DNA of 64,000 nucleotides. It comes from Cupriavidus necator N-1. Lineage in GTDB: Bacteria; Pseudomonadota; Gammaproteobacteria; Burkholderiales; Burkholderiaceae. Numbering within the stretch: position 1 is the stretch's first letter; each line of letters starts with the position of its first letter. Shown here piece by piece: positions 46,254 through 55,213 of this stretch. The stretch covers positions 2,356,001 to 2,420,000 of the forward strand of contig NC_015726.1 in the NCBI RefSeq assembly GCF_000219215.1. Direction: 5' to 3'. Below the pieces are notes generated by a model. That model was not told where the DNA came from and searched no databases. It saw only the letters and a list, made by a program, of their open reading frames with translations. A program made the translations under genes and the position numbers.

Positions 46254-47174
46254 ATGCAACGACGTAATTTCCTCGGCATCTCCGCGGCCGCCCTGCTGGC
46301 GGGCTGCTCGTTCGGCCCGCGTCCCGCGCCGCCGCTCGCCACCACCCCGCCCGCGCCACGGCCCGTCAAGATTGGCCTGGCGCTGGGCGGCGGCGCGGCA
46401 CGCGGCTTTGCCCATATCGGCGTGATCAAGGCGCTCGAAGCGCAAGGCATCCATGCCGACCTGGTCACTGGCACCAGCGCCGGCGCAGTCGTGGCGGCGC
46501 TTTACGCCAGCGGACTGAATGGCTTCCAGCTGAACAAGCTGGCGCTGACCATGGACGAAGCCGCCATCGCCGACTGGGCCCTGCCCTTCGGCACCCGCTT
46601 CGGCGGCTGGCTCAAGGGCGAGGCGCTGCAGAACTACATCAACCGGCTGGTGCAGAACCGGACGATCGAGGCCATGAAGCTGCCGCTGGGCATTGTCGCC
46701 ACGGACCTCAAGAGCGGCGAGAAGATCCTGTTCCGCCGCGGCAACACGGGCCAGGCCGTGCGCGCGTCGAGCAGCGTGCCCGGCGTGTTCCAGCCGGTGT
46801 CGATCCAGGGGCATGACTATGTCGACGGCGGCCTGGTCGAGCCGGTGCCGGTGGATTCCGCGCGCAGCATGGGCGCGGACTTTGTCATCGCGGTCAATAT
46901 CTCGGCCGACCCGTCGGCGCAGAAGAACGCCGGCCAGAGCGGCGTGCTGCTGCAGACCACCGCGATCATGGGCCAGTCGATCAACAAGATGGCACTGGCG
47001 CGCGCCGACGTGGTGATCCGCCCCGAGCTGCCCGATATGGGCGGCAGCGATTTCAACGCCCGCAACCAGGCCATACTGGCCGGCGAACAGGCCACCACGG
47101 CGGTGATGGCAACGCTACGGCAGCAGCTGGAACAGGCCCGCCTGACGCCGGCCGGAACGGTCGCAGCGCAATAA
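46254..47174 (+). CDS. Patatin-like phospholipase lipoprotein, RssA family
   Basis: The 306-residue protein has a twin-arginine/lipoprotein-like start (MQRRNFLGISAAALLAGC, lipobox Cys18). The patatin motifs are the oxyanion loop LGGGAARGFAHIG, nucleophile GTSAG with Ser75, and the catalytic Asp191 in VDGGLVEPVP. It should hydrolyse acyl chains of lipids in the envelope. It is convergent with the C40 peptidase gene; a terminator lies between them. Confidence 0.92.
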   Translation: MQRRNFLGISAAALLAGCSFGPRPAPPLATTPPAPRPVKIGLALGGGAARGFAHIGVIKALEAQGIHADLVTGTSAGAVVAALYASGLNGFQLNKLALTMDEAAIADWALPFGTRFGGWLKGEALQNYINRLVQNRTIEAMKLPLGIVATDLKSGEKILFRRGNTGQAVRASSSVPGVFQPVSIQGHDYVDGGLVEPVPVDSARSMGADFVIAVNISADPSAQKNAGQSGVLLQTTAIMGQSINKMALARADVVIRPELPDMGGSDFNARNQAILAGEQATTAVMATLRQQLEQARLTPAGTVAAQ

Positions 47175-47198
47175 CCCGGGAGGCCACGCCTCGCCAAC

Positions 47199-47241
47199 GC
47201 AAAAAGGACTGCCGCAGCAGTGCCGCAGCAGTCCTTTTTGC
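47199..47241. terminator. Bidirectional terminator between patatin and C40 genes
   Basis: GCAAAAAGGACTGC pairs with GCAGTCCTTTTTGC (14 bp) around a 15-nt loop, with A- and T-tracts for both convergent genes. Confidence 0.92.
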
Positions 47242-47259
47242 TTGAAGCGCGCCGAAGCC

Positions 47260-47940
47260 TCAGCCGCCGTACAGCGATGCGCGGGCGACCTTGGGGTCGT
47301 AGCGCTTGAGCGTCTCGACCATGTCGCCGAGGCCATCGGCACCGCCCTCCTTGCCATCCTCGATGCGGCGGGCGCCGTTGTAGCGGGTCACCCAGTAAGC
47401 TGCACGCATGTCGTCGACACGGATCTTGCTGCCCGTGGACGGGGCATGCACGAACTTGTTGTCGCCGATATAGATGCCAACGTGCGAGAAGGTCTGACGC
47501 ATGGTGTTGAAGAACACCAGGTCGCCCGGACGGAGGTCGGTGGCTGCCACGGTGGTGCCGACACGGCTGATTTCGACAGAGCGGCGCGGCAGCATGAAGC
47601 CGAAGGTGTCCTGGAATACGTAGCGGACAAAGCCGCTGCAGTCCAGGCCGGATTCGGGGCTGTTGCCGCCGAAGCGGTAACGCACGCCAATCAGGCCCAG
47701 CGCATTCATGACCAGGTCGCCAGCCTTGCTGGCAACATTGCTGGTGGAATTCACCACCGACGACAGCAAGCCGCGCTTGCCTTCCGTATGCGAGTCCGCA
47801 GCCTGGGCCGAGGCATCGATACGGGCGTCGGCATCCTTGAATACCGTATCCGCCAGCACTCCATTCGACACAGTCGCACCGCAGGCAATGGCAATTCCGA
47901 CGGCGGCACGCGCCAGGGAATGAAGTACCGATCGCTGCAT
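47260..47940 (-). CDS. NlpC/P60 (C40) cell-wall peptidase
   Basis: The 226-residue exported protein has a signal peptide (residues 1-30, AVGIAIACGATVSNGVLA). A linker and the C40 domain follow, with catalytic Cys101 (GLDCSGFVRYVFQ), His153 (FSHVGIYIGD) and His165 (KFVHAP). It should cleave peptidoglycan stem peptides, like E. coli MepS/Spr. Start 47940 is preceded by GGGAG. Its promoter appears to lie over 200 nt upstream, leaving a long structured leader. Confidence 0.92.
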   Translation of the reverse strand: MQRSVLHSLARAAVGIAIACGATVSNGVLADTVFKDADARIDASAQAADSHTEGKRGLLSSVVNSTSNVASKAGDLVMNALGLIGVRYRFGGNSPESGLDCSGFVRYVFQDTFGFMLPRRSVEISRVGTTVAATDLRPGDLVFFNTMRQTFSHVGIYIGDNKFVHAPSTGSKIRVDDMRAAYWVTRYNGARRIEDGKEGGADGLGDMVETLKRYDPKVARASLYGG

Positions 47941-47969
47941 TGGTTCTCCCGTTGATCGTTCCAAAGCAA

Positions 47970-47990
47970 GCCCCGGCACAAGTCCGGGGC
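47970..47990 (-). promoter_or_regulatory. Hairpin just upstream of the C40 gene
   Basis: GCCCCGG pairs with CCGGGGC around CACAAGT, 30-50 nt before the C40 start codon. It could control translation or RNA stability. Confidence 0.45.
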
Positions 47991-48003
47991 GGGCTGGGTA
48001 TCT

Positions 48004-48055
48004 GTGAAATTCGCGTGAACTTCGCGAGGAATTCTTGTGAACCTGCGGGGTGAAC
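48004..48055 (-). repeat. Four GTTCAC-like repeats in the C40 leader
   Basis: On the plus strand GTGAA begins at 48004, 48015, 48037 and 48050, the last three followed by C. The spacings of 11, 22 and 13 nt are near whole helical turns. Read on the transcribed strand these are GTTCAC/TTTCAC. Confidence 0.5.
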
Positions 48056-48162
48056 CCTATGCAACATCCGGACCAGGCTTACCTGGCCTGTCTTGCACCG
48101 CAAACGTGCCGTGCACGATCCAATGCGTCGGACGGACCACCCCCAAAACTAGTTCTCGCGGG

Positions 48163-48191
48163 ATGGTAAAGGGTTGTCATTCACATGTCAA
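48163..48191 (-). promoter_or_regulatory. Promoter of the C40 peptidase gene
   Basis: Minus-strand TTGACA, perfect consensus (48186-48191), 17-nt spacer, TACCAT (48163-48168). It would give a leader of about 215 nt. Confidence 0.6.
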
Positions 48192-48203
48192 AGTTCGTTA
48201 CAA

Positions 48204-48227
48204 ATTCGCCGGATTTGACTGGCGAAT
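48204..48227. promoter_or_regulatory. Inverted repeat upstream of the C40 promoter
   Basis: ATTCGCC - 10 nt - GGCGAAT, perfect 7-bp arms, starting 13 nt upstream of the -35 element. Its position suits an activator site. Confidence 0.4.
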
Positions 48228-48330
48228 CAATGATATAGGCGGGATTTCGCATCTTGTTTGTCGGATTAGTCCGAGCAACCGGATGCTAGTCAGGCGGGGC
48301 CGCGGCGTTGATGCGCCGCACATTTTCGGG

Positions 48331-49992
48331 TCAGGCCGCGCCGACCTGCGCCGCCGCCATCAGCTTGCGCGTATAGGGGTGCTGGGGTGCGCCCAGCACC
48401 GCTTCGGTGTCGCCGGCCTCGACCACCTCCCCCGCCTTCATCACGAAAACCCGATGCGCCATGGCACGGATCACCGCCAGGTCATGGCTGATGAACAGGT
48501 AGGTGAGGTTGTACTTGTGCTGCAGCTGGGACAGCAGCGCCAGCACCTGCTGCTGGATCGACACGTCCAGGGCCGAGGTGGGCTCGTCCAGCACCAGGAT
48601 CTGCGGCTTGAGGATCAGCACCCGGGCAATGGCGATGCGCTGCCGCTGCCCGCCCGAGAATTCATGTGGATAGCGGCCCAGCGCGGTACGGTCCAGGCCG
48701 ACCTCGCGCAGGGCTTCGATCACGCGCTGGCGCGTGCCCTCGCGCGACAGGCCGGGCTGGTGCAGCGCTAGGCCTTCGCCGACGATCTGCTCGATGGTCA
48801 TGCGTGGCGCCAGCGAGCCGAACGGGTCCTGAAACACCACCTGCATGCGCGCGCGCAACTGGCGGCGATCGTCGCGCGTGGCGGTGTCGAAGCTGCGGCC
48901 CAGGAAATGGATGGTGCCGCCGCTCTTGCGCTGCAGCGCGAGCACGGTATGCGCCAGCGTGGTCTTGCCCGAACCGGACTCGCCGACGATGCCGACGGTC
49001 TCGCCCTCGCGCAGCTGGAAGTCCACGTCCTTGACCGCCGCGAACTGGTCCTTGCCGAACCAGCCGGCCAGCCCGCGGCGCTTGCGCGCGTAGTTGACGC
49101 TCAGCTTGCGCGCTTCCAGCAGCACCGGCGCCAGCGGCACCAGCGGCAGCACCTCGCGCCTGGGGCGGCTGTCGATCAGCTTGCGGGTGTAGGGGTGCTG
49201 GGGGGCGGCAAACACCTGCGCGGTCTCGCCGGTCTCGACCAGCACGCCCTTCTCCATCACGCCCACGCGCTGGGCAAAGGAACGCACCAGGTTGAGGTCA
49301 TGGGTGATCAGCATCACCGCCATGCCGAACTCGGCCTGCAGGTCGCGTAGCAGGTCCATGATCTGGGCGCGGATGGTCACGTCCAGCGCCGTGGTCGGCT
49401 CGTCGGCCAGCAGCAGCTTGGGGCGACAGGCCAGCGCCATGGCGATCATGGCGCGCTGGCGCTGGCCGCCCGAGAGCTGGTGCGGAAAGCTGTCGAAGCG
49501 GTGCGCGGCGTCGCTGATGCCGGTACGCTCCAGCAGCGCGATGGCGCGCTCGCGCGCGGCGCGGCGGTCCAGGCCCTCGTGCAGCGCCAGAGTCTCGACG
49601 ATCTGGTTGCCGATGGTGTACAGCGGGTTGAGCGCCGTCATCGGCTCCTGGAAGATCATCGCGATCTCGGCGCCGCGGATGCCGCGCATCTCGCGGTCCG
49701 ACACCGCCAGCAGGTCCTTGCCCTCGAAGCGGATGGCGCCGTCGTAGTAGGCGTCCTCCACCAGCCGCAGCATCGCCAGCGCGGTCACGGTCTTGCCCGA
49801 GCCCGACTCGCCCACCAGCGCGTAGCGCTCGCCCGCGCGCAGATCGAAGCTGACTTCGCGCACGGCACGGGTGGCATGCTCGCCGTGGCCGAAGGTGACG
49901 GAAAGCTTGTCGACGCACATCAGCGTGGAACCGGGCGCCGGCGCCGCGGCCGGCGCCACGGCCGGCTGGATCACGGGAGACACCGCGGTCAT
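48331..49992 (-). CDS. yejF: Peptide ABC transporter with two ATPase domains, YejF
   Basis: 553 residues with two complete ABC cassettes. Cassette 1 has Walker A GESGSGKTVTAL, signature LSGGQRQRAMIAMAL and LLADEPTTALDVTI. Cassette 2 has GESGSGKTTLAHTVL, signature FSGGQRQRIAIARV and LVLDEPTSALDVSIQ. It powers the Yej importer of peptides and microcin C-like compounds. Start ATG 49992 overlaps the yejE stop. Order yejA-B-E-F is conserved. A GCGGCG...CGCCGC hairpin lies just after the stop (about 48303-48320) with no T-tract. Confidence 0.95.
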   Translation of the reverse strand: MTAVSPVIQPAVAPAAAPAPGSTLMCVDKLSVTFGHGEHATRAVREVSFDLRAGERYALVGESGSGKTVTALAMLRLVEDAYYDGAIRFEGKDLLAVSDREMRGIRGAEIAMIFQEPMTALNPLYTIGNQIVETLALHEGLDRRAARERAIALLERTGISDAAHRFDSFPHQLSGGQRQRAMIAMALACRPKLLLADEPTTALDVTIRAQIMDLLRDLQAEFGMAVMLITHDLNLVRSFAQRVGVMEKGVLVETGETAQVFAAPQHPYTRKLIDSRPRREVLPLVPLAPVLLEARKLSVNYARKRRGLAGWFGKDQFAAVKDVDFQLREGETVGIVGESGSGKTTLAHTVLALQRKSGGTIHFLGRSFDTATRDDRRQLRARMQVVFQDPFGSLAPRMTIEQIVGEGLALHQPGLSREGTRQRVIEALREVGLDRTALGRYPHEFSGGQRQRIAIARVLILKPQILVLDEPTSALDVSIQQQVLALLSQLQHKYNLTYLFISHDLAVIRAMAHRVFVMKAGEVVEAGDTEAVLGAPQHPYTRKLMAAAQVGAA

Positions 49993-51125
49993 GGCGTGGC
50001 CTCCGGTGCTGCCCCGGTTGGCGCGCCGGCCGGGATCTTGGGTTCGACCCGGCCGCGCAGCGCCGCCAGGCCCAGGCGGGTATCGAAGGCATCGCGCAGC
50101 GCGTCGCCCATGAAGGTCAGCAGCAGCAGCGTGACCACCAGCACCGCGAAGGTCGACAGCGAAATCCACCACGCATCCAGGTTGGCCTTGCCCTGCGCCA
50201 GCAGTTCGCCCAGGCTGGGCGTGGTGGGCGGCACGCCCATGCCGAGGAAATCCAGGCTGGTCAGCGCCAGGATGGCGGCGCTCATGCGGAACGGCAGGAA
50301 GGTGATCACCGGGGTCAGGCTGTTGGGCAGGATATGGCGCCACATGATCTGCACATTGGACAGGCCCAGCGCGCGCGCCGCCTTGACGTAGTCGAGCGAG
50401 CGGTTGCGGTAGAACTCGGCGCGCACGTAGTCGGACAGGCCCATCCAGCCGAACAGCGACAGCAGGATGATCAGCAGCGCCAGGCTGGGCTCGAAGATCG
50501 AGGCAAAGATAATCAGCAGATACAGCTCCGGCATCGAGCTCCAGATCTCGATGGCACGCTGCGAGAACAGGTCGAAGCGCCCGCCGAAAAAGCCCATCAG
50601 CGCCCCGGTCAGCGTGCCCACCAGCACCCCGATCACGGTCAGCGCCATGCCGAACAGCACCGACACGCGGAAGCCGTACAGCAGCCGGGCCAGGATGTCG
50701 CGGCCGCGGTCGTCGGTACCCAGCCAGTTCTCTGCCGACGGCGGAGCCGGGTTGGGCTCCTTGGCAAAGTAGTTGAGCGAGTCGTACGAATAATGGTTCA
50801 GCGGGAACACCGCGAAGTTGCCGTTGGTGGTGATGCGGTCGCGGATATACGGATCGAGGTAGTCCGCGGGCGTGGCGAAATCGCCGTCGAAGGTGGTTTC
50901 CGGGTAGACCTTGACGATGGGGAAATACCACTCGCCCTTGTAGTGCACCACCAGCGGCCGGTTGCTGGACAGCAGCTCGGCGCCCAGGCTCAGCACGAAG
51001 ATGACCACGAAGATCACCAGGCTCCAGTAGCCGCGCCGGTTGCGGCGAAAGCGCTGCCAGGCGCGCTGGCGCGGCGAGGGCGAATGCGGCAGCCCGTTGG
51101 GGGCCGCGTGCGTGAACAGTTTCAT
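49989..51125 (-). CDS. yejE: ABC transporter permease YejE
   Basis: The 378-residue inner-membrane permease has an N-terminal helix after a basic start (RFRRNRRGYWSLVIFVVIFVLSL). A large periplasmic domain holds NRPLVVHYKGEWYFPIVKVYPETTF and the characteristic YFAKEPNPAPPSAENWLGTDDRGRD. The core of about five helices has the EAA loop AARALGLSNVQIMWRHILPNS. It overlaps yejB and yejF by 4 nt each, one tightly coupled operon. Confidence 0.94.
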   Translation of the reverse strand: MKLFTHAAPNGLPHSPSPRQRAWQRFRRNRRGYWSLVIFVVIFVLSLGAELLSSNRPLVVHYKGEWYFPIVKVYPETTFDGDFATPADYLDPYIRDRITTNGNFAVFPLNHYSYDSLNYFAKEPNPAPPSAENWLGTDDRGRDILARLLYGFRVSVLFGMALTVIGVLVGTLTGALMGFFGGRFDLFSQRAIEIWSSMPELYLLIIFASIFEPSLALLIILLSLFGWMGLSDYVRAEFYRNRSLDYVKAARALGLSNVQIMWRHILPNSLTPVITFLPFRMSAAILALTSLDFLGMGVPPTTPSLGELLAQGKANLDAWWISLSTFAVLVVTLLLLTFMGDALRDAFDTRLGLAALRGRVEPKIPAGAPTGAAPEATP

Positions 51126-52171
51126 CGGTGCAAGCCCTCGAAATGGATGCGCGGGTCCACCAGCACGTAGCAGACATCGGAGATCAGGCGCGTGACCAGC
51201 CCGATCAGCGTGAACAGATAGAGCGTGCCCAGCACCACCGGATAGTCGCGCCGCAGCACCGCCTCATAGGACAGCAAGCCCAGCCCGTCCAGCGAGAACA
51301 GCGTTTCGATCAGCAGCGAGCCGGTGAAGAAGGCACCGATGAACGCGGCCGGGAAACCCGTCACCAGCGGGATCAGCGCGTTGCGGAACACATGCTTCCA
51401 CAGCACGCGGCGCTCGCCCAGGCCCTTGGCGCGTGCGGTCAGCACGTATTGCTTGCGGATTTCCTCGAGGAAGGCATTTTTGGTCAGCATGGTGACCACC
51501 GCGAAGCTGCCCACCACCGATGCCGTGATCGGCAGCACCAGGTGCCACAGGTAGTCCATCACCTTGCCCATCAGCGAGAGCTGCTCCCAGTTGTCGGAGG
51601 TCAGACCGCGCAGCGGGAACCACTGCACGAAGGTGCCGCCGCCGAACAGCACCAGCAACAGCACGCCCAGCACAAAGCCGGGGATGGCATAACCCACCAG
51701 CACGATGATGCTGGTCACGACGTCAAAGCGGCTGCCCGCGCGGATGGCCTTGGAGATGCCCAGCGGCACCGATATCAGGTAGGTCAGGAAGAAGGTCCAC
51801 AAACCCAGACTGACCGACACCGGCAGCTTGGACTTGACCAGCTCCCACACGCTGCGGTGCTGGAAATAGCTCTGGCCCAGGTCGAACCGGGCAAAGCGCT
51901 TGAGCATCAGGAAGTAGCGCTCCAGCGGCGGCTTGTCGAAGCCGTACAGGGCCTGGATCTCCTTGATCTTCTCGGGGTCGACGCCGCGGCGCCCGCGGTA
52001 TTCGGCACCGCCGCCGCTGGCTTCGCCGGCGCCGCCCCGCCCTTTCAGTTCCATCATCATCTGTTCGACCGGGCCGCCCGGCACGAACTGGATCACCACA
52101 AAGGTCAGCGTGATGACCCCGATCAGCGTCGGGATCATCAGCAGAATGCGCTTGAGCAGGTAGGCAAGCAT
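51122..52171 (-). CDS. yejB: ABC transporter permease YejB
   Basis: The 349-residue DppB-type permease starts MLAYLLKRILLMIPTLIGVITLTFVVIQFVPGGPVEQM. A Gly-rich insert (GRGGAGEASGGGAEYRGRRG, residues 44-63) precedes the loop PEKIKEIQALYGFDKPPLERYF. The C-terminal EAA loop is TARAKGLGERRVLWKHVFRNA. Partner of YejE in the membrane. It starts 40 nt after yejA. Confidence 0.94.
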   Translation of the reverse strand: MLAYLLKRILLMIPTLIGVITLTFVVIQFVPGGPVEQMMMELKGRGGAGEASGGGAEYRGRRGVDPEKIKEIQALYGFDKPPLERYFLMLKRFARFDLGQSYFQHRSVWELVKSKLPVSVSLGLWTFFLTYLISVPLGISKAIRAGSRFDVVTSIIVLVGYAIPGFVLGVLLLVLFGGGTFVQWFPLRGLTSDNWEQLSLMGKVMDYLWHLVLPITASVVGSFAVVTMLTKNAFLEEIRKQYVLTARAKGLGERRVLWKHVFRNALIPLVTGFPAAFIGAFFTGSLLIETLFSLDGLGLLSYEAVLRRDYPVVLGTLYLFTLIGLVTRLISDVCYVLVDPRIHFEGLHR

Positions 52172-52211
52172 CGGCCGGTCCTCATCCTTGTCTTGGTCGC
52201 GGCGGGGCGCG

Positions 52212-54113
52212 TCAGCGCGCCTGCGCCTGCAGGTCCGTGCGCCACCAGTGGCTCAGGATCCAGCCTTCGGCCGTGTAGTAATACGGAAGGCGCTCCGGGT
52301 AGGCCAGCGTCTTGCGGTATGACACCCGGTGCGATGCGCTGTACCAGTTCGGCACGATGTAGTAGCCATGCATCAGCACCCGGTCCAGCGCCCGCCCGGC
52401 GGTGACCAGCTCCTGCCGGGTATGGGAGTGCAGCACGTTGTCCACCAGCTTGTCGACCACGGGCGACTTCAGCCCGAACAGGTTGTCCGAGCCCGGCGTG
52501 CCGGCCGCCTCGCTGGAGAAGCGGTCGCGCAGTTCGTTGCCGGGGCTTTGCGAGTCCGGGAAGCGGATCGACACCATGTCGAAGTCAAAATCCTCCAGCC
52601 GCTTCTGGTACAAGGCAAAGTCCGTGGTGCGCTGGTTCACCTGGATGCCGAGCTTCTCCAGGTTGCGCACATAGGTGGTGATGACGCGGCTCATGGCGCC
52701 GCCATCGTCGAGGAACTCGAACACCAGCGTCTCGCCCTTGGCGTTGCGCAGTGCGCCATCCGTATAGGTCCAGCCGGCCTGGGCCAGCAGGCGCCGTGCC
52801 TCGCGCAGGTTGTCGCGCAGCGAACGCGGCGCCGCGGTGCTGGGCTGGACCACGTCCGGGCCGAACACCTCTGGCGGCAATTCCGCGCGCAGCGGCTCAA
52901 GCAGCGCCATCTCGCCCGGGCCGGGGCGGCCGTCGAAGGTGGCGCTGGCGGCCAGTTCGCTGTTGGAAAACCAGCTGTCCAGCCGCTTGTAGGCGCCGTA
53001 GAACAACTGCCGGTTCAGCCATTCGAAGTCGAGCGCAAGGATCAGGGCCTGGCGCACGCGCACGTCCTGGAACACCGGCTTGCGCATATTCATCACGAAG
53101 CCCTGCATGCCGGCACCGTTGCGGTGCGGGAACTCGGTCTTCAGCAGCTCGCCGTTGCGAAAACGGGTGCCCTGGTAGCTCTTGGCCCAGTTCTTGGCCT
53201 TGTATTCGACGATGGCGTCGAACTCCCCTGCCTTAAAGGCCTCGAGCTTGGCGGTCTCGTCCTTGTACAGGCGGTAGGCCACGCGCGCGAAATTGAAGGT
53301 GCCGCGGCGCACCGCGAGATCCTTGCCCCAGTACTTCGGGTCGCGCTGGAAGATGATGCCGCGGCCGGCGTCATAGCGCTCGATCAGGTAGGGGCCGCTG
53401 GTGACCGGCGGCTCGAAGGTCAGCTTCTCGAACGGGATCTTGGCCGTCCATTTCTTCGAGAACACCGGCAGCGAGCCGACGATCAGCGGCAGCTCGCGGT
53501 TGCGCTGCTTGAATTCGAAGCGCACCGTGCGCTCGCCGGCGACGATCACCGCCTTCACATCGGTACACATGCTGCGGTAGCCCGGGCTCGAGGCCTTGCT
53601 CATCAGCATGTCATAAGAATATTTGACATCCGACGCCAGCACCGGGTCGCCATTGGAGAAGCGCGCCTGTGGCCGGATGGTGAACGTGACCGATAGCTCG
53701 TCCGGCGCCACCGTGATGTCCTCGGCGAGCAAGCCATAGGCGCTGGCGCTCTCGTCGGCGCTGCTGATCAGCAGCGACTCGAACATCAGCGCGTTCAGGC
53801 CGGGCGCTGACGTGCCCTTCAGCGTGAACGGATTGAACTTATCGAAACTGGTGCGCCGGTCGGGATTGGCGAGTGTCAGCGTGCCGCCGGCGGGTGCATC
53901 GGGATTGGCGTAGTCGAACTGCCGGAAATCCGCCTGGTACTTCAGGTCCCCGTGCAGCGCGAAGCCATGCGCCGCCAGCGCCGGACTGGATAAGAGAGAG
54001 ACCCCCGCCGCCAGCGCCATCGCCAGCCCGCTTGCGACCCAACCGCGCAGTACCGCATCCCGCCGGAAGCACTGCCATGCCGCCTGAAGCGGCCAACGTG
54101 CTTGAATAGGCAT
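52212..54113 (-). CDS. yejA: Periplasmic oligopeptide-binding protein YejA
   Basis: The 633-residue SBP_bac_5 protein has a signal peptide (WVASGLAMALAAGVSLLSSPALA). The mature part begins HGFALHGDLKYQADFRQFDYANPDAPAGGTLTLANPDRRTSFDKFNPF, and the YejA-type motifs FESLLISSADESASAYGLLAEDI and TSGPYLIERYDAGRGIIFQRDPKYWG follow. It feeds YejBEF. Start ATG 54113 is preceded by GGAGGA at a good distance; a GTG 18 nt upstream would place that site inside the gene. Confidence 0.94.
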   Translation of the reverse strand: MPIQARWPLQAAWQCFRRDAVLRGWVASGLAMALAAGVSLLSSPALAAHGFALHGDLKYQADFRQFDYANPDAPAGGTLTLANPDRRTSFDKFNPFTLKGTSAPGLNALMFESLLISSADESASAYGLLAEDITVAPDELSVTFTIRPQARFSNGDPVLASDVKYSYDMLMSKASSPGYRSMCTDVKAVIVAGERTVRFEFKQRNRELPLIVGSLPVFSKKWTAKIPFEKLTFEPPVTSGPYLIERYDAGRGIIFQRDPKYWGKDLAVRRGTFNFARVAYRLYKDETAKLEAFKAGEFDAIVEYKAKNWAKSYQGTRFRNGELLKTEFPHRNGAGMQGFVMNMRKPVFQDVRVRQALILALDFEWLNRQLFYGAYKRLDSWFSNSELAASATFDGRPGPGEMALLEPLRAELPPEVFGPDVVQPSTAAPRSLRDNLREARRLLAQAGWTYTDGALRNAKGETLVFEFLDDGGAMSRVITTYVRNLEKLGIQVNQRTTDFALYQKRLEDFDFDMVSIRFPDSQSPGNELRDRFSSEAAGTPGSDNLFGLKSPVVDKLVDNVLHSHTRQELVTAGRALDRVLMHGYYIVPNWYSASHRVSYRKTLAYPERLPYYYTAEGWILSHWWRTDLQAQAR

Positions 54114-54324
54114 CCCGTTGGATTCCTCCACTATGACCTGTGGGGCCCGGCATTCTGCGGCCGGGCCAAGTATGAGACAATTTTACATGCGTCGGGGGTG
54201 GCGCCAGCCATCCGGACATTCCCTCTGCGCGGCGCAATAAAAACGGCCGCAGGACAGCAAAGGCACGCGCACGGCCGCACGGCGGACGCACGAAGCGTGC
54301 CTGATACACCACCTTGGAGAATTT

Positions 54325-55113
54325 ATGGGATTTCTGGCAGGTAAGCGGATCCTGATCACCGGCTTGCTCTCTAACCGGTCGATCGCCTATGGCATCGCAT
54401 CGGCGTGCAAACGCGAAGGCGCCGAACTGGCCTTCACCTATGTCGGCGAACGGTTCAAGGACCGGATCAGCGACTTTGCCAAGGAATTCGGCACCGACCT
54501 GGTATTCGAGTGCGACGTCGGCAGCGACGAGCAGATCGCCGCGACCTTCGCCGCGCTGGGCCAGCGCTGGGAGAAGTTCGACGGGCTGGTGCACTCGATC
54601 GGCTTCGCGCCGCGCGACGCCATCGCCGGCGACTTCCTGGAAGGCCTGTCGCGCGAAGGTTTCCGTATCGCCCATGACATTTCCGCCTACAGCTTCCCGG
54701 CGCTGGCCAAGGCCGCGCTGCCGCTGCTGTCGGACAAGGCCTCGCTGCTGACGCTGACCTACCTGGGTGCCGAGCGCGTGGTCCCCAACTACAACACCAT
54801 GGGCTTGGCCAAGGCCTCACTGGAAGCCAGCGTACGCTACCTGGCCTCGTCGGTCGGCCCGCGCGGCATCCGCGCCAACGGCATCTCGGCCGGCCCGATC
54901 AAGACCCTGGCCGCCTCGGGCATCAAGGGCTTCGGCAAGCTGCTCGGCCATTTCGAAGACGTCGCACCGCTGCGCCGCAACGTCACCATCGAAGAAGTCG
55001 GCAACGTGGCCGCCTTCCTGCTGTCCGACCTGGCCAGCGGCGTGACCGGTGAGATCACCTATGTCGACGGCGGCTTCAACGTGGTCGGCGCAAGCGTCGC
55101 GGACGCAGAGTAA
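54325..55113 (+). CDS. fabI: Enoyl-[acyl-carrier-protein] reductase FabI
   Basis: Last step of each fatty-acid elongation cycle, NADH-dependent. The 262-residue SDR protein starts [25 protein letters not shown]. Catalytic Tyr156 and Lys163 lie in [19 protein letters not shown], with Tyr146 in LTYLGAE, the FabI arrangement targeted by triclosan. GGAG precedes the ATG. It is divergent from yejA with about 210 nt between, where both promoters must lie. A terminator follows. Confidence 0.97.
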   Translation: MGFLAGKRILITGLLSNRSIAYGIASACKREGAELAFTYVGERFKDRISDFAKEFGTDLVFECDVGSDEQIAATFAALGQRWEKFDGLVHSIGFAPRDAIAGDFLEGLSREGFRIAHDISAYSFPALAKAALPLLSDKASLLTLTYLGAERVVPNYNTMGLAKASLEASVRYLASSVGPRGIRANGISAGPIKTLAASGIKGFGKLLGHFEDVAPLRRNVTIEEVGNVAAFLLSDLASGVTGEITYVDGGFNVVGASVADAE

Positions 55114-55141
55114 GCCAGTCCCCGCCAGCGGGACGCAGATG

Positions 55142-55175
55142 AAAAAGGGGGGCCCGATGAGGCACCCCTTTTTTG
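55142..55175. terminator. Terminator after fabI
   Basis: AAAAAGGGG...CCCCTTTTT with an inner GGCC/GG pairing, then T-rich sequence. It can serve both fabI and the convergent MFS gene. Confidence 0.8.
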
Positions 55176-55213
55176 TTCCTTGCGGACCTGTGCGCGGACC
55201 AGGTCCGCCTGCA

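Larger units (their letters stand above)
47941..48330 (-). other. Long structured leader and promoter region of the C40 gene; end of yejF
   Basis: No gene is seen in these 390 nt. Going from the C40 start, it holds a hairpin (47970-47990), four GTGAA repeats on the plus strand (48004-48054), a CCAGG-CTTA-CCTGG hairpin near 48073-48086, the promoter (48163-48191) and an inverted repeat (48204-48227). The 48160-48290 stretch is less GC-rich than its surroundings. Confidence 0.55.

Noticed and set aside
48331..51177. Reading frame of 948 codons that would fuse yejF to an upstream part
   Set aside because: The first 395 codons lie in another frame of yejE; true yejF starts at 49992 with an overlap to yejE.
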